Source of the DNA: a virus
IMG/VR virus record: IMGVR_UViG_3300029893_000004
Span: 18,096-82,095 of that record
Direction: 5' to 3' (one strand)
Length of the DNA stretch: 64,000 nt
In this document: in pieces, positions 24,986-33,761 of the stretch
Position numbering within the stretch: the first letter of the stretch is position 1
Layout of the letters: every line of letters starts with the position of its first letter
Translations under genes and position numbers: made by a program
The notes under the pieces: generated by a model
Database searches by the model: none
What the model saw: the letters and a program-made list of their open reading frames with translations, nothing else
What the model was told of the DNA's origin: nothing

Positions 24986-26647
24986 TCACGCCGCAACCTC
25001 CACCTCGACCACCTCGCCCCGGCGCTTGCCGGCCTCGATGGCCGCGAGCAAGCTCTTGACCACCGGCGAGCCGTCCCGCGCCTCGCGCTGCGCCTCGCTC
25101 ATGAACCGCTCGATGTCGAGCGGCTCCGCGCCTCCTGCCTGCTCGGGCGCCTCTTCGGAGGCGTCGTCGGGGCCGCCCTCGGGCTGGGCGGGCGCGAAGG
25201 TGCCCTTGGCCTGGTGCATGGCGAGCCACTGTTGCAGGTACGCCTGCGGCACGTTGGCCGGGTTCGTCTCGTTCTCCAGGTCGAGCTCCTTGTCGTCGCG
25301 CCCGGCGCGCACCTCGTTCAGCGTGCGGAACGTGAGCTCTTCCTTGTCCCGGGCGTTGCGATCCTGCGCGCTCTCTTCGTCCAGCCCGCCGCAGACGATC
25401 TCGAAGTCCGGGTACTTCGGCTGGATGTAGTAGCGGTCCAGGCCCTCGATGATGTGCTCGGCGATCGTCAGGATGCCCTTGCTCCGGCCGTAGTCGATCC
25501 GCTCCTTGCCGGAGCCCTGCGAAATCGTCGACTTCTGGCCCTCGTTGCCGAACTGGAACCCGATGAGCATCGGGTCGATCTTGTACAGCGCGCAGAACAC
25601 TTTGAGCAGGAAGTTCAAGAACGCCCCGAACTCCATGTCCTTCATGGTCGCGGCCGTGAAGGGGATCCACGTCGGCGGCTTCCCTTCGTAGCCGAGCACG
25701 CCCACGCGGCGGTTGTTCGCGGCGCCCATGAGGGTCGCCTGAATCATCCGCTTGAGCGACTGCACCTGCGCGGGTTTCGTCGAGCCCTCGAGCGCGATGA
25801 TGCCGGCCGCCGACAGGCCGTGGTCGAACCACTTGAAGTTGTGCTCCATGGCCTTCGCCAAGCCGTAGAGCACCTGCAGGCCCATCTCCAGCTCGCTCTG
25901 TCCGTAGCCGCTCCATTCGACGGTGGTCTGCGTGTTGCGGATGCCGACGTGGCAGCGGTGCGGCTGCCCGGGCTTCCACTCGGCGAGCGGCGAAAGGCTC
26001 GTCTTGCCGATGAACACCGGGTACAGGTAGCCGCTCTCGCGCTCCTTCGCGAAGCGCACGCGCGCGCCGTCGATGGCCTGGAAACGCGCCGGCTGCCCGA
26101 GTCGGTCGGGCATGTACTCGGTGGGGTTCAGGTCGAGCACCAGCGAGTCAATCGCGGCCTTGGCGAAGTACGTCCGCAGGTCGTCGCGATAGAACCGCTC
26201 GTCATCGTTCTTGAGCACGCCGCAGAAGTCCAGCTCGCGCTGGATGCGAAGGATCTCCTTCTGCTCGGCGTCGGTCGGCGGCTTCTTGCTGTCTCGCAGG
26301 CGGAGCTGATAGCCCGGGGCGTTCGGCCGCGCCTGCGGCATGGCGAAGCGCACGACCTCGGTCTTGATGGTCTGCAGCACGGCCGCGGCGATGAACATGC
26401 GGCTGACGGCGCGCAGCTCGAACGGGGTCGCCACGTAGCCGTAGGGGTCGTGGCGCTCCCGGATGCCGCCCATCATCACGCCCGGGTCGAACGCGAACGG
26501 GTCGCCGTCGAGCCCCCATGGCTCCTCGACGGGCGGCAGGACCTTGTCTTGCGTCTGCTCGCGCACCCGCCGCTGCGCCGCCTTGGCGAGCGCGGCGTAC
26601 TGCTCGCTACCCCACGACGGGGGCGGAGGGGTGCGTGGTCGGGTCAT
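24986..26647 (-). CDS. Portal protein
   Basis: 553 aa. Long portal-type sequence with a helical N-terminus, a mixed core (LVLDLNPTEYMPDRLGQPAR; GYGQSELEMGLQVLYGLAKA), the stem-like KIDPMLIGFQFGNEGQKSTI, and a disordered acidic C-terminus. The portal forms the dodecameric ring through which DNA is packaged and ejected. It sits between the accessory gene at 26.7 kb and the MuF-like gene, matching standard order, though TerL is 26 kb away. Confidence 0.82.
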   Translation of the reverse strand: MTRPRTPPPPSWGSEQYAALAKAAQRRVREQTQDKVLPPVEEPWGLDGDPFAFDPGVMMGGIRERHDPYGYVATPFELRAVSRMFIAAAVLQTIKTEVVRFAMPQARPNAPGYQLRLRDSKKPPTDAEQKEILRIQRELDFCGVLKNDDERFYRDDLRTYFAKAAIDSLVLDLNPTEYMPDRLGQPARFQAIDGARVRFAKERESGYLYPVFIGKTSLSPLAEWKPGQPHRCHVGIRNTQTTVEWSGYGQSELEMGLQVLYGLAKAMEHNFKWFDHGLSAAGIIALEGSTKPAQVQSLKRMIQATLMGAANNRRVGVLGYEGKPPTWIPFTAATMKDMEFGAFLNFLLKVFCALYKIDPMLIGFQFGNEGQKSTISQGSGKERIDYGRSKGILTIAEHIIEGLDRYYIQPKYPDFEIVCGGLDEESAQDRNARDKEELTFRTLNEVRAGRDDKELDLENETNPANVPQAYLQQWLAMHQAKGTFAPAQPEGGPDDASEEAPEQAGGAEPLDIERFMSEAQREARDGSPVVKSLLAAIEAGKRRGEVVEVEVAA

Positions 26648-26700
26648 GGTTCACCGGGTTCGGCATGGGCCGGAGGGCCCGGTTCAGGCGGCGCGGCGGC

Positions 26701-26953
26701 GGTGCAGGACGAGGCGGAGGGACTTCTAGACCGCGCCGATCTCGTTCGCCACGGCGTCGAGCTTGTCGGCTGGGATGGTCCAGCGCCTGAAGTCGGCGTC
26801 CCACCGGCCGCCCGCGGCGCGGATGGCGTCCTTGTGCGCGAACGTGTCGCCGGACAGGCCGATGCGATCGCCCTGCTTCCTGGCGACGATTCCGGCCCTG
26901 ACGAGCTTGCCGAGCGCGTCCGTTCCGTCGCTCTCGACCGTCACCTTGCCGCT
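26701..26953. repeat. 253-bp duplicated segment, copy 1
   Basis: Ungapped direct repeat of 40382-40634 (constant offset 13,681). By eye roughly nine in ten bases match. It encodes the GGRWD C-terminal domain of this gene and of the polyvalent protein, and continues 25 bases past this gene's stop. Confidence 0.85.
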
Positions 26954-28387
26954 GCGCAGCCCCGGGAGAGCTTCGGTCGGCCACACCGTGCCACTTGCGG
27001 CGTCCATCCACTCGCCTCGCGGCGTCTTGTAGAACGTCCGCTCATCGTTGCGCAGGACGATGCGCACCGCGTGCCCGGGCGGAAGCTGCATCGCCTCCGC
27101 CGCGGTGACCGCCGCCCCCACGGGCTTGGCCTCGATCTTCGGCGGCGGCGCGACGGTCGGCGCTGGCGCGGCTGCGGTGTCCTGCGGCCCCTTGGCCGCG
27201 GCGTTCTGCGCCTCTTCTTCCGCTCGCTTCGCCGCGATCAAGCCGGCGTGTGCTGCGCGTAGCCGACCGGCGACAGCCGCTGACGTTGCGCGGTATGTGA
27301 TCGTGCGGTTGTCGCCTCCCACCCCCGGATGATGAACGACGGCTTGGTCACTCGTTGCGTAGACGTGGAATCCGTCCGTCAGTTCTGCCGGGAATGGGAG
27401 CGAATACACAGCCTTGCGTGCGCTCTTCGTCTGCCGATCGCCATTCTCCAGGCGCTCCCCCTTGGCCTTGACATCCGCGATCGCGTCCTTGACCTCCTGC
27501 TCAGCGGCGAGGCGCTTGGCCTTCGCATCCTGATCTGCCGGCTTGTCGTCGGCCTTCGCTGCGGCGTCCTTGCCCACCCCAAGCTTCCGCGCCTCCTCCT
27601 CGAGCCGCGCCACCTGCTTCTTGCTGCCCGCCTTCCGCGCCGCCTCCAGGTCGCGCTTCGCCTTGTCCGCCCGCGCCTTGATGGCGTCGGCGTGCTCGGC
27701 GTGCACGAGCTGCCGGAACTCCTCCCGGGTGAGCTTGATCGTGTCGCCCGTCTCGTCGTGCTCGACGTGGACGGTGTCGCCGTCGACCTTCCTGACGTGG
27801 AAGTGCCCGTCCTTGCCGCCGCGCTTCGCCTTGAACGCCGCGCCTTCGTGGATGGCGTCGCCATCGTGCGCCAGCCCGGCGCTCGTGACCTTGTACCAGT
27901 AGCGGTATCGCCCGTTCGGGAGCCGCTGCCGGCGAATGTACTTGTGCCCCGCGGCCTTGAGCAGCCACGTCGACTCTTCCGAGCACGGGCGCCACGTGCC
28001 GCCCTCCTGCGCGCTCAGGCTCTTCGCGAGGCTCACGAGCGCAGGACCGTCGTTCAGCGGGTCGCTCTGCGCCTCGATCTCGCCCTCGACCAGCGCGCGC
28101 AGTTCCTCGGAGCCGCCAAGCTTGCGGATGGCCTGGTGCAGCGGCGCCTCGTACTGGCGAGCGCGGATCATGTCTCCGACGATGTCGCCGGCAATGGCGC
28201 TGTGGTCGAGCCCGTTGGCCACCCCGAGCGGGCGCGGGCCGTCGAAGCCAGCAGGCGGGCCGGCAAGGGCCCAGCGCACGCGCTGCTGCACGGTGTAGAT
28301 CAGCACCTCCAGTGCTTCGGCGTCGGTCAGCGACGGCCGGCCCTGCGCGTCCACCGCGGCGCTCTTGCGGAAGAGTACGAGGCGCAT
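26726..28387 (-). CDS. Polyvalent-like accessory protein with HKYIRR module
   Basis: 553 aa from the ATG at 28387 (MRLVLFRKSAAVDAQGRPS). Residues about 140-270 hold a module seen again in the giant gene at 40.3 kb: GHKYIRRQRLPNGRYRYWYK, IHEGAAFKAKRGGKDGHFHV, then a Lys/Arg helix. A disordered Ala/Pro region follows. The last ~75 residues (FAHKDAIRAAGGRWDADFRR) match a small GGRWD domain found in polyvalent phage proteins. It stops at TAG, after which the same frame would read KSLRLVLHR, similar to the paralogue's tail. Its place next to portal and MuF suggests an ejected protein; that is inference. Confidence 0.6.
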   Translation of the reverse strand: MRLVLFRKSAAVDAQGRPSLTDAEALEVLIYTVQQRVRWALAGPPAGFDGPRPLGVANGLDHSAIAGDIVGDMIRARQYEAPLHQAIRKLGGSEELRALVEGEIEAQSDPLNDGPALVSLAKSLSAQEGGTWRPCSEESTWLLKAAGHKYIRRQRLPNGRYRYWYKVTSAGLAHDGDAIHEGAAFKAKRGGKDGHFHVRKVDGDTVHVEHDETGDTIKLTREEFRQLVHAEHADAIKARADKAKRDLEAARKAGSKKQVARLEEEARKLGVGKDAAAKADDKPADQDAKAKRLAAEQEVKDAIADVKAKGERLENGDRQTKSARKAVYSLPFPAELTDGFHVYATSDQAVVHHPGVGGDNRTITYRATSAAVAGRLRAAHAGLIAAKRAEEEAQNAAAKGPQDTAAAPAPTVAPPPKIEAKPVGAAVTAAEAMQLPPGHAVRIVLRNDERTFYKTPRGEWMDAASGTVWPTEALPGLRSGKVTVESDGTDALGKLVRAGIVARKQGDRIGLSGDTFAHKDAIRAAGGRWDADFRRWTIPADKLDAVANEIGAV

Positions 28388-28568
28388 CGGTTCTCCGGAT
28401 GACGGGACCGCCGGGCGCCAGAAGACGCCCGACGGCTGGCGGTGGAGTGGCTGTAGCGGGATGATGGTCCGGGCTCGGTGTGTCAAGCCGAAGAGATCCC
28501 CGGTCCGGAAGGCTGGTCAGGAGTAGGATGATGGCGTCCGCGAGGCGCAACTCTCACGGATACCACCA

Positions 28569-28597
28569 CCTATACACCATCCGAACGCCGGTGTCAA
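28569..28597 (-). promoter_or_regulatory. Strong promoter upstream of the structural operon
   Basis: Minus strand: TTGACA (-35, perfect consensus), 17 bp containing CGTTCGGAT (28579-28587), TATAGG (-10). It lies immediately after the ssb stop and before the 28387 gene, so it should drive portal, capsid and tail genes. The region 28388-28568 contains no other gene. Confidence 0.7.
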
Positions 28598-28603
28598 CTG
28601 CGC

Positions 28604-29002
28604 TCAGAACGGGATGTCGTCGTCGCTGAAGCTGCCCTGCTCGGGCTCGGGCGCGCTCTGCTGCCGGCCGCCGACCCCGCCGAGGAACGTGACGACGTCC
28701 GCGACCACCTCCGTGGTGTACCGATCGGCGCCGTCCTTGTCCTGCCACTTGCGCGTCTGCAGGCGGCCCTCGACGTAGACCTGCCGGCCCTTGCTCAGAT
28801 GCGCCTGGCAGACCTCCGCCAGCTTGCCCCAGACGACGACGGGGAACCACTCCGTGCGCTCCTGCTGCTCGCCGGCCTTGTCGCGCCACTTCTTGCTGAC
28901 GGCCACTCTGAAGTTGCAGACGCCGGTGCCGCTGTTCGTGTACCGTGTCTCCGGGTCGCGGCCCAGGTGGCCGATGATCTGCACCTTGTTCAGTCCTGCC
29001 AT
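28604..29002 (-). CDS. ssb: Single-stranded DNA-binding protein
   Basis: 132 aa from ATG 29002. Classic [23 protein letters not shown], then [45 protein letters not shown], and the acidic tip DDDIPF that recruits partners. It protects single-stranded phage DNA during replication. The frame is open upstream, but that extension is Arg-rich shadow sequence, so the ATG before AGLNKVQ is used. It is the last gene before the structural promoter. Confidence 0.95.
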   Translation of the reverse strand: MAGLNKVQIIGHLGRDPETRYTNSGTGVCNFRVAVSKKWRDKAGEQQERTEWFPVVVWGKLAEVCQAHLSKGRQVYVEGRLQTRKWQDKDGADRYTTEVVADVVTFLGGVGGRQQSAPEPEQGSFSDDDIPF

Positions 29003-29007
29003 GTCTC

Positions 29008-29241
29008 TCAGTCCTCCATGCCGACCACGGCGTCGCGCCAGCGGCGGAGCATTCGCTCCACGCGTGGGACGGCGCACTCGTCGGCGTGCTCGTGGTGTGC
29101 GTTGTTCGGTCTGCGGCACGCGCAGCACCGCGTCAGGTTGCCGCGCTCGCTGTAGTGGACCTGACTCTCGGCCCATTCGGTCAGGTGGTCGGCGAGCGTC
29201 TGTCCCGCCAGTTCGAGGCGGTCGATCGGGAGTCCGGTCAT
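29008..29241 (-). CDS. Small Cys/His protein
   Basis: 77 aa from ATG 29241 ([20 protein letters not shown]). Contains [18 protein letters not shown], a probable zinc site. It overlaps the upstream gene by ATGA and precedes ssb. Function unknown; likely nucleic-acid or protein binding. Confidence 0.6.
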   Translation of the reverse strand: MTGLPIDRLELAGQTLADHLTEWAESQVHYSERGNLTRCCACRRPNNAHHEHADECAVPRVERMLRRWRDAVVGMED

Positions 29242-29423
29242 GCGTCCGCGTCCTCCGGGGTTGTCATCTCCGCGGTGTCGTCCGCGCGGCGCTCGGCTGT
29301 GTGCGCCACCTTCGGCTCGTACGCCGCGCACGCCAGCGAGTCGTCCCGCACGCCGGCCTGGTAGACGCGGCAGACGCCGAGCCCGCGGGTGCCGTGGTAG
29401 TGGGCGCAGGTGGCGCAGGTCAT
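29238..29423 (-). CDS. Small zinc-binding protein
   Basis: 61 aa beginning [18 protein letters not shown]. Cys pairs (CATC, later C18 and C32) suggest a small zinc or Fe-S site of the kind common in phage proteins. Coupled to both neighbours by four-base overlaps. Confidence 0.6.
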   Translation of the reverse strand: MTCATCAHYHGTRGLGVCRVYQAGVRDDSLACAAYEPKVAHTAERRADDTAEMTTPEDADA

Positions 29424-29584
29424 AGGACGCCCAGCATGTCAGCGACGATGGCAGCGATGAGGACGCCGCCCATCAGGGCCCACAGCACCTTGGCGATAGC
29501 GACCGCGCCAAGAATGGCGGTCACCGCGGTCAGACCAGCCAGCACAGAGAGTATCACGGCCACGATGCGGCAGTACACGTTCAC
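29420..29584 (-). CDS. Small two-helix membrane protein
   Basis: 54 aa from a GTG at 29584. Almost wholly hydrophobic (VAVILSVLAGLTAVTAILGA, then LWALMGGVLIAAIVADML), so two membrane helices are expected. GTGA overlap with the upstream gene. A holin-like or host-takeover role is possible but unproven. Confidence 0.55.
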   Translation of the reverse strand: MNVYCRIVAVILSVLAGLTAVTAILGAVAIAKVLWALMGGVLIAAIVADMLGVL

Positions 29585-29793
29585 GGCGTCACCTCCCGCC
29601 CGTCCTTCACGATCGCCACCTCGACGTCGTAGTCGCCGATGCGCCCGGCGAGCTCGACGCCGAACGCCTCGATGACCGCCTGCGGCGACCCGCCCATGTG
29701 CTCGGCCAGCGCGCGCATCAGCTCGCTCGTGTTCATGCGCTTGGCGGCGCGCGCTGCGGCCGCGACGGCCAGCCAGCGCCACGTGGAGAGCAC
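29581..29793 (-). CDS. Small membrane-anchored protein, start obscured by a C-run
   Basis: 70 aa if begun at the GTG at 29793. The same frame codes upstream for a membrane helix (IIAGLLAGIVLTLAVLSTWR) with no start, up to the exonuclease stop. An ATG overlapping that stop (29845) is out of frame by one base across a six-C run at 29836-29841 (minus strand). Removing one C gives a clean gene starting MTPIIAGLL and coupled by ATGA. I think the longer form is real and the run is miscounted. Confidence 0.5.
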   Translation of the reverse strand: MLSTWRWLAVAAAARAAKRMNTSELMRALAEHMGGSPQAVIEAFGVELAGRIGDYDVEVAIVKDGREVTP

Positions 29794-29841
29794 GGCAAGG
29801 GTCAGGACGATGCCGGCGAGCAGGCCGGCGATGATGGGGGG

Positions 29842-30489
29842 TCATGCGGTCTCCTTCGGCTGCCTCGCCAGCCACTCCTCGAACTCCCGCTGCTGCACCT
29901 GCGCCTGGAACCACAGCACGCCGCTCATCTCGTACGCGTCCTCCCAGGTGCAGTAGTCGCGCAGCGCCCACAGCAGGCGCCCGGTCATGAGACAGTCCGC
30001 CGACGCCCGGTGCGCCTTGCCGGGCGCTTCGATGCCGAACCGCTCGCACACGGCCGTCAGCTTGTGCCGGCCCTTGCCCTTCCACCACCGCCCGACGTGG
30101 TCCATGCGCACGAGCGCGAGCGGGTCGATGAGCGGCTTGTCCGCCACCGCGTCGTCCCACGCTCTCCCGATCAGACGCGCGAGCACCGGGGCGTCGTAGT
30201 GGTAGAGGTTGTAGCCGACGATGATGTCGGCGGCCTGGACGTGCGTCAGGAAGCGCTCGGCGACGTCCTCGAGCCGCGGGGCGCTCGCCACGTGCGCGTC
30301 CGTGATCCCGTGGATGGCGCTCGCTTCCTCGGGGATCGGGCAGCCCGGGTTGATGAGCGTGCCCCTCCGCCGGACCGGCTGCCCGGCCTCGAAGCGGACG
30401 GCGCCCAGCTCGACCACGGCGCACGTCGCCGGGTCGGGGCCCGTGGTCTCGGTGTCGATGACGAGCCAGGAGGCGGTCCAGGGGTTCAC
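29842..30489 (-). CDS. DEDDh 3'-5' exonuclease (DnaQ-like)
   Basis: 215 aa from a GTG at 30489, preceded by GGAGG. Motif I is IDTETTG (Asp12, Glu14); the middle has GYNLYHYDAPVLARL; the last motif is HRASADC (His, Asp). The protein is a proofreading-type or RNase T-type exonuclease, probably acting in phage DNA replication or repair. It overlaps the upstream gene by GTGA. Confidence 0.88.
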   Translation of the reverse strand: MNPWTASWLVIDTETTGPDPATCAVVELGAVRFEAGQPVRRRGTLINPGCPIPEEASAIHGITDAHVASAPRLEDVAERFLTHVQAADIIVGYNLYHYDAPVLARLIGRAWDDAVADKPLIDPLALVRMDHVGRWWKGKGRHKLTAVCERFGIEAPGKAHRASADCLMTGRLLWALRDYCTWEDAYEMSGVLWFQAQVQQREFEEWLARQPKETA

Positions 30490-30869
30490 GCCCCACCTCC
30501 CCGTGCGGCCACGCCCAGCACGAACAGCTTGATGTCGCGGTGTATCTTCGTCCCATTGGGGTCGTCGCTGCGCGAAACCATGACCCCGAGCGGCCCGAAG
30601 AACAGCGCCGTGTCGTGCTCCCGCCGCTCGACGCGCGGGCGCTGCCACGGCGGCCCCCAGCCGATGTGCATGGATCTCCGCGGGCGGAAGATGCTCAGGC
30701 GGTAGTCCGTGCGCGCGTGCGGCCGGAGCGTGACCACCAGGTCGGTCGGCTCGTGAACCAGCGCGTGCATGACTCCGCCGTCCGCTCGCGTCGCCGTCGC
30801 GCGGTACACGTCGAGCGCCGGCAAGTGCAGCGGGCCGGGCAAGCGGTAGTGCTTGGTGATGATGCTCAT
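30486..30869 (-). CDS. Hypothetical protein in the accessory operon
   Basis: 127 aa from ATG 30869 (MSIITKHYRLPGPLHLPALD). Beta-rich with several Arg/His; ends VAARGGGA. Coupled to neighbours at both ends. Family not recognised. Confidence 0.6.
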   Translation of the reverse strand: MSIITKHYRLPGPLHLPALDVYRATATRADGGVMHALVHEPTDLVVTLRPHARTDYRLSIFRPRRSMHIGWGPPWQRPRVERREHDTALFFGPLGVMVSRSDDPNGTKIHRDIKLFVLGVAARGGGA

Positions 30870-31273
30870 TGCGTCTTCTCGTCCTCCATCGCCTGCACGA
30901 CTGCCTTGCCGGTGTCGGTCAAGTACGGATTGCCGAAGTTGCTGTAGGCGAGCCCACGCCGGTCGAGCGCCGCGACCACGCGCAACGGCGTCGTCGTCTC
31001 GCCGCGCCGGCGCCACACCTGCGCGAGCTCGCTCATGGCGGCGCAGTCGGCCACCGCCCGCAGCACCTCGCGCTGCAGCGGCGGCAGCTTCGCGAACGTC
31101 TTGCGTGCTGCAGCCATGGCCTCGGCCGCGCGCACCTGCGCCCAGTGGCGGGCCGCCTGCTGCCAGAGGCTGTGCGCGTCGTCGGACAGGCGGTGAGCGA
31201 TGCTGGCGATGAGCTTGAAGTCGGCTTCGCTCGCCAGCGGGTCGAAGATGAGCTTGGTGCCGTCGATGTTCAT
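30866..31273 (-). CDS. Hypothetical protein, winged-helix-like C-terminus
   Basis: 135 aa. Residues about 62-130 (LPPLQREVLRAVADCAAMSE, TTPLRVVAALDRRGLAYSNF, NPYLTDTGKAVVQ) look like a winged helix with the typical final wing and helix. The N-terminal half is helical. A small DNA-binding regulator is plausible. ATGA overlap downstream. Confidence 0.55.
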   Translation of the reverse strand: MNIDGTKLIFDPLASEADFKLIASIAHRLSDDAHSLWQQAARHWAQVRAAEAMAAARKTFAKLPPLQREVLRAVADCAAMSELAQVWRRRGETTTPLRVVAALDRRGLAYSNFGNPYLTDTGKAVVQAMEDEKTQ

Positions 31274-31297
31274 GGGGTCTCCTTGTTCACCTCGGTG

Positions 31298-31690
31298 TCA
31301 GTCATAGTCGAACACCACCAGCAGCCGACCCTCCGGCACGTCGACGCCGTTCGCCTTGCCCGCCTCGCGGAGCCGCTCCCAGGCATCGCGGGCGGCCTTG
31401 ATCTCGCCGGGGAACTCGCTGCTCAGCCACGCCTCGAAGTCGGACAGGGGCGTCACGTCGGGCGTCAGCAGGCCCGGCCCGTAGGCGTTCGCGTTGTCGG
31501 CGATGCGGAAGCCGACCCAGTGCGTCCACGACTCGTAGCTGTAGCCGAGCCGATGGTATCCCCCGGCAGACTCGACCACGGACTCCACCCACGGCGCACG
31601 ATCCCACGTCCCGTTTTCACACGGACTCTCTGTCCAGTGCGTATCCCCGATGGCGCCGAACACGACGCCCATGTAGTGTCCCTGTCCCAT
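31298..31690 (-). CDS. Hypothetical aromatic-rich protein
   Basis: 130 aa from ATG 31690, with AAGGGAG upstream. Trp/Tyr-rich (MGQGHYMGVVFGAIGDTHW; YSYESWTHWVGFRIADNANA) and acidic near the end (GRLLVVFDYD). No family recognised. Confidence 0.6.
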   Translation of the reverse strand: MGQGHYMGVVFGAIGDTHWTESPCENGTWDRAPWVESVVESAGGYHRLGYSYESWTHWVGFRIADNANAYGPGLLTPDVTPLSDFEAWLSSEFPGEIKAARDAWERLREAGKANGVDVPEGRLLVVFDYD

Positions 31691-31757
31691 GGATGGCTCC
31701 CTTGTTGATGGTGTACGGCCGCGCCAGAGCACCTGTGCCCAGCCGTAGGTTCTTACC

Positions 31758-32384
31758 TCACCCGCCTCGACATGTCGGAAAGAGCGTCGTCTGCCGTCCA
31801 CGTCGTCGGTCTGTCCTCGCCCATACCGCCTCGCCCTCCTTCCGGTCGTCCACGATCTCCACCGTCACAGTGCCGCCGCAGCGCGTGTCCACGACGTAGA
31901 CGGCGCGCACCACGCGCTCGGCGCGCTCGGCGAGGTGTAGGGGGTGGGACGGCGTCCAGCTGTTCAGCGCTGCCAGCGCGCCCGCCGCCGCCTCGCGCCC
32001 GCTCCCGATGGCGCAGTGACCTTGCTCGATCTCCCAGGCGACGCCGGAGGCATCCAGGCACCACAGCCGCCCGTCGACTACGGCGATGGCCTCCGCCTCG
32101 TAGTGGCGCGCCCCGCCCGGGGTGTCGTGCGGCTTGTCGGCCACCGCCTCGCAGGCGTGACGCAAGGCCACGGCCAGCCCCATGGCGCCGCGCTCCGCCG
32201 CGCCCTCCGCGCGCCAGAAGAAGCCCTCGCAGATCGCGTTCTGCCCCACGGCGCCGACCAGGACGTCGCCGAACCGGCGGACCTTGCGGTAGCTCTCGGC
32301 CAGGATGATGTTCCCGCTCGTCACGCGGCCGTCGCTCGCCATGGCCCACCTGTCCGCTTCGCGGAAGGCGATCACTACGCTCAT
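31758..32384 (-). CDS. Proteasome/HslV-like Ntn-hydrolase
   Basis: 208 aa from ATG 32384. The pattern follows HslV and proteasome beta subunits: MSVVIAFREADRWAMASDGR then SGNIILAESYRKVRRFGDVL, VGAVGQNAICEGFF, and AIGSGREAAAGALAAL at about residues 125-140. The usual catalytic Thr is replaced by Ser as the residue after Met, so Ser could be the nucleophile. A phage may use such a protein in proteolysis or as an inactive scaffold. Coupled by ATGA to the upstream split gene. Fold fairly sure, activity not. Confidence 0.62.
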   Translation of the reverse strand: MSVVIAFREADRWAMASDGRVTSGNIILAESYRKVRRFGDVLVGAVGQNAICEGFFWRAEGAAERGAMGLAVALRHACEAVADKPHDTPGGARHYEAEAIAVVDGRLWCLDASGVAWEIEQGHCAIGSGREAAAGALAALNSWTPSHPLHLAERAERVVRAVYVVDTRCGGTVTVEIVDDRKEGEAVWARTDRRRGRQTTLFPTCRGG

Positions 32385-32690
32385 GGTGCGTTGTCCTCCT
32401 TCCGTGCGCCCGCCCGCCTCGTCACCGCCACGAACCCGAACGCCCACCGCGTGCCGTCTGCGCTGTCCTTCCGCGTCGGCCGCTCGAACGGCGGCCCCAT
32501 GCTCACCTGCCAGCGCGGGCCGGTGAACACGATGTTGTCGGGGCTGATCGTGATGCCGCGCGCCCGACGTCCTTGCAAGGAACCGCGCCACGTAGGCGGC
32601 AACCGGGTCCGGGCGCGCGTCGTTCCGCCGGCGCTCCTCGTCGAGCTCGGCCTGCGTGAGCGTCACCTTGAGCGGTCTCCAAGCCATCAT
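32381..32690 (-). CDS. Small protein split by a one-base shift
   Basis: The start MAWRPLKVTLTQAELDEERR (ATG 32687/32690) and the end ARGITISPDNIVFTGPRW ... AGARKEDNAP lie in two frames. Removing one G from a GGG run near 32568 joins them into a protein of about 100 aa that ends with an ATGA overlap at the Ntn-hydrolase gene. The downstream frame also has its own ATG at 32602. Function unknown. Confidence 0.5.
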
Positions 32691-33017
32691 CGACCTTCCC
32701 TCCTCACCGTCCTCGCCGCCCGTCCGCGGCCGATGTCCTTGTGTGCCTGTCCGTGGTACTGCCCCCACGCATCGGGCACCTCGCCGGTCGCCGCGCTCGG
32801 CAGGGTGGCGCACCCGCGTCTCGCACCCGCCCCACGGCAGGCGCATCTCCTCGACGCACGCCTCGCCCTCGTACCGCCGCACGGTCACGCCCGCGACGTC
32901 GCACTCCAGCTCGCAGCCGTCCGCCCGCGCCGTCGTCGTCGTGGCCGTGCGCGCCGTGACCTCCGCGCGCAGGCCCCACAGGGCGGTGATCAGGCGGTGG
33001 TGGTGGGGGTTGATCAT
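32687..33017 (-). CDS. Small protein split by a one-base shift
   Basis: Starts MINPHHHRLITALWGLRAEV at ATG 33017 and ends, in another frame, ATLPSAATGEVPDAWGQYHG followed by a basic tail. Dropping one G from the GGG at about 32813 gives one ~110-aa protein whose TGA overlaps the next ATG. Contains CELEC and a Cys near the join. Function unknown. Confidence 0.45.
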
Positions 33018-33418
33018 CTCGCTCGCTCCCGCAGCACGGCTGTCCCCGCCTCGACCACCTCCGCCAGCGACGCGCGGGTCAACAGCAGGTCGCGGGGCCG
33101 CTCGCCGGTCATCCGCTCGTACGTGTCGCAGTACGCCTCCCATGCCGCCCGCTCCGCCTCCGTGCTCGGGCGCGTCAGCGGCCGGTGGCGCGTGGCCTCG
33201 ACCATGGCCGCGAGCATGGCGTGCCCGAGCTCCTCGACGGCCGCCAGAACCTCCGCCCGGTCGTGCTCGCCGACCGGCCGGTAGCTCACGACGCCCGGCT
33301 CGACCGCGACTACGAGCGTGCGCCCGCGCGGCAGGTCCGGGCACAGGGCGCCGGCCAGCTCGTAGCGCACGCGGCCGCCGGGGGTGGTGCGGCGGGTGTA
33401 GAGGTCGGTTGCGGTCAT
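33014..33418 (-). CDS. Hypothetical helical protein
   Basis: 134 aa from ATG 33418 (MTATDLYTRRTTPGGRVRYE). A beta N-terminus (TLVVAVEPGVVSYRPV) is followed by helices (AEVLAAVEELGHAMLAAMVE). Four-base overlaps on both sides. Family not recognised. Confidence 0.6.
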   Translation of the reverse strand: MTATDLYTRRTTPGGRVRYELAGALCPDLPRGRTLVVAVEPGVVSYRPVGEHDRAEVLAAVEELGHAMLAAMVEATRHRPLTRPSTEAERAAWEAYCDTYERMTGERPRDLLLTRASLAEVVEAGTAVLRERAR

Positions 33419-33579
33419 GGCGCGGGCACCTCCGCGCACCCCGGACAGAAGACCACCCCGTCCTCGCGCATGTCACACCGCAGATTGTCACGGCTCGTGA
33501 CAGCCAGAGCGATGCTGCCGCCAATGGATGCATCTGCCACGCGAAGCGCCTGCCGGACGATTTGGTCGTCCTTCTTCAT
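33415..33579 (-). CDS. Small protein with C-terminal Cys pair
   Basis: 54 aa from ATG 33579, preceded by a GGAGGG-type site. MKKDDQIVRQALRVADASIG opens a helix; FCPGC ends the protein and may bind zinc with an earlier Cys. Coupled to the next gene. Confidence 0.55.
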   Translation of the reverse strand: MKKDDQIVRQALRVADASIGGSIALAVTSRDNLRCDMREDGVVFCPGCAEVPAP

Positions 33580-33761
33580 CTCCCTACCCTCCTCCCCCTC
33601 GGCCTCAGCACCACCCCGACACTCAGCAGCCGATACCGCACGGCCTGCCACGTGTAGCCCGTCTCGGCCGCCAGCTCCGAGAGACTCGCGCCAGCCTCGT
33701 AGCGGGCAGCGAGCGCCTTGCTCAGTGTGCGGCTCTTGGGGCCGGTGAGGCGCTGGGTCAC
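33576..33761 (-). CDS. Helix-turn-helix protein
   Basis: 61 aa from a GTG at 33761. ARYEAGASLSELAAETGYTW then QAVRYRLLSVGV is a resolvase-type helix-turn-helix, ending basic (RPRGRRVGR). A small DNA-binding regulator. GTGA overlap with the upstream gene. Confidence 0.65.
   Translation of the reverse strand: MTQRLTGPKSRTLSKALAARYEAGASLSELAAETGYTWQAVRYRLLSVGVVLRPRGRRVGR

Noticed and set aside
31758-33533. One 591-codon open frame on the minus strand
   Set aside because: It joins pieces of three coupled genes plus Arg-rich filler. The pieces with real protein character end at ATGA junctions in other frames.
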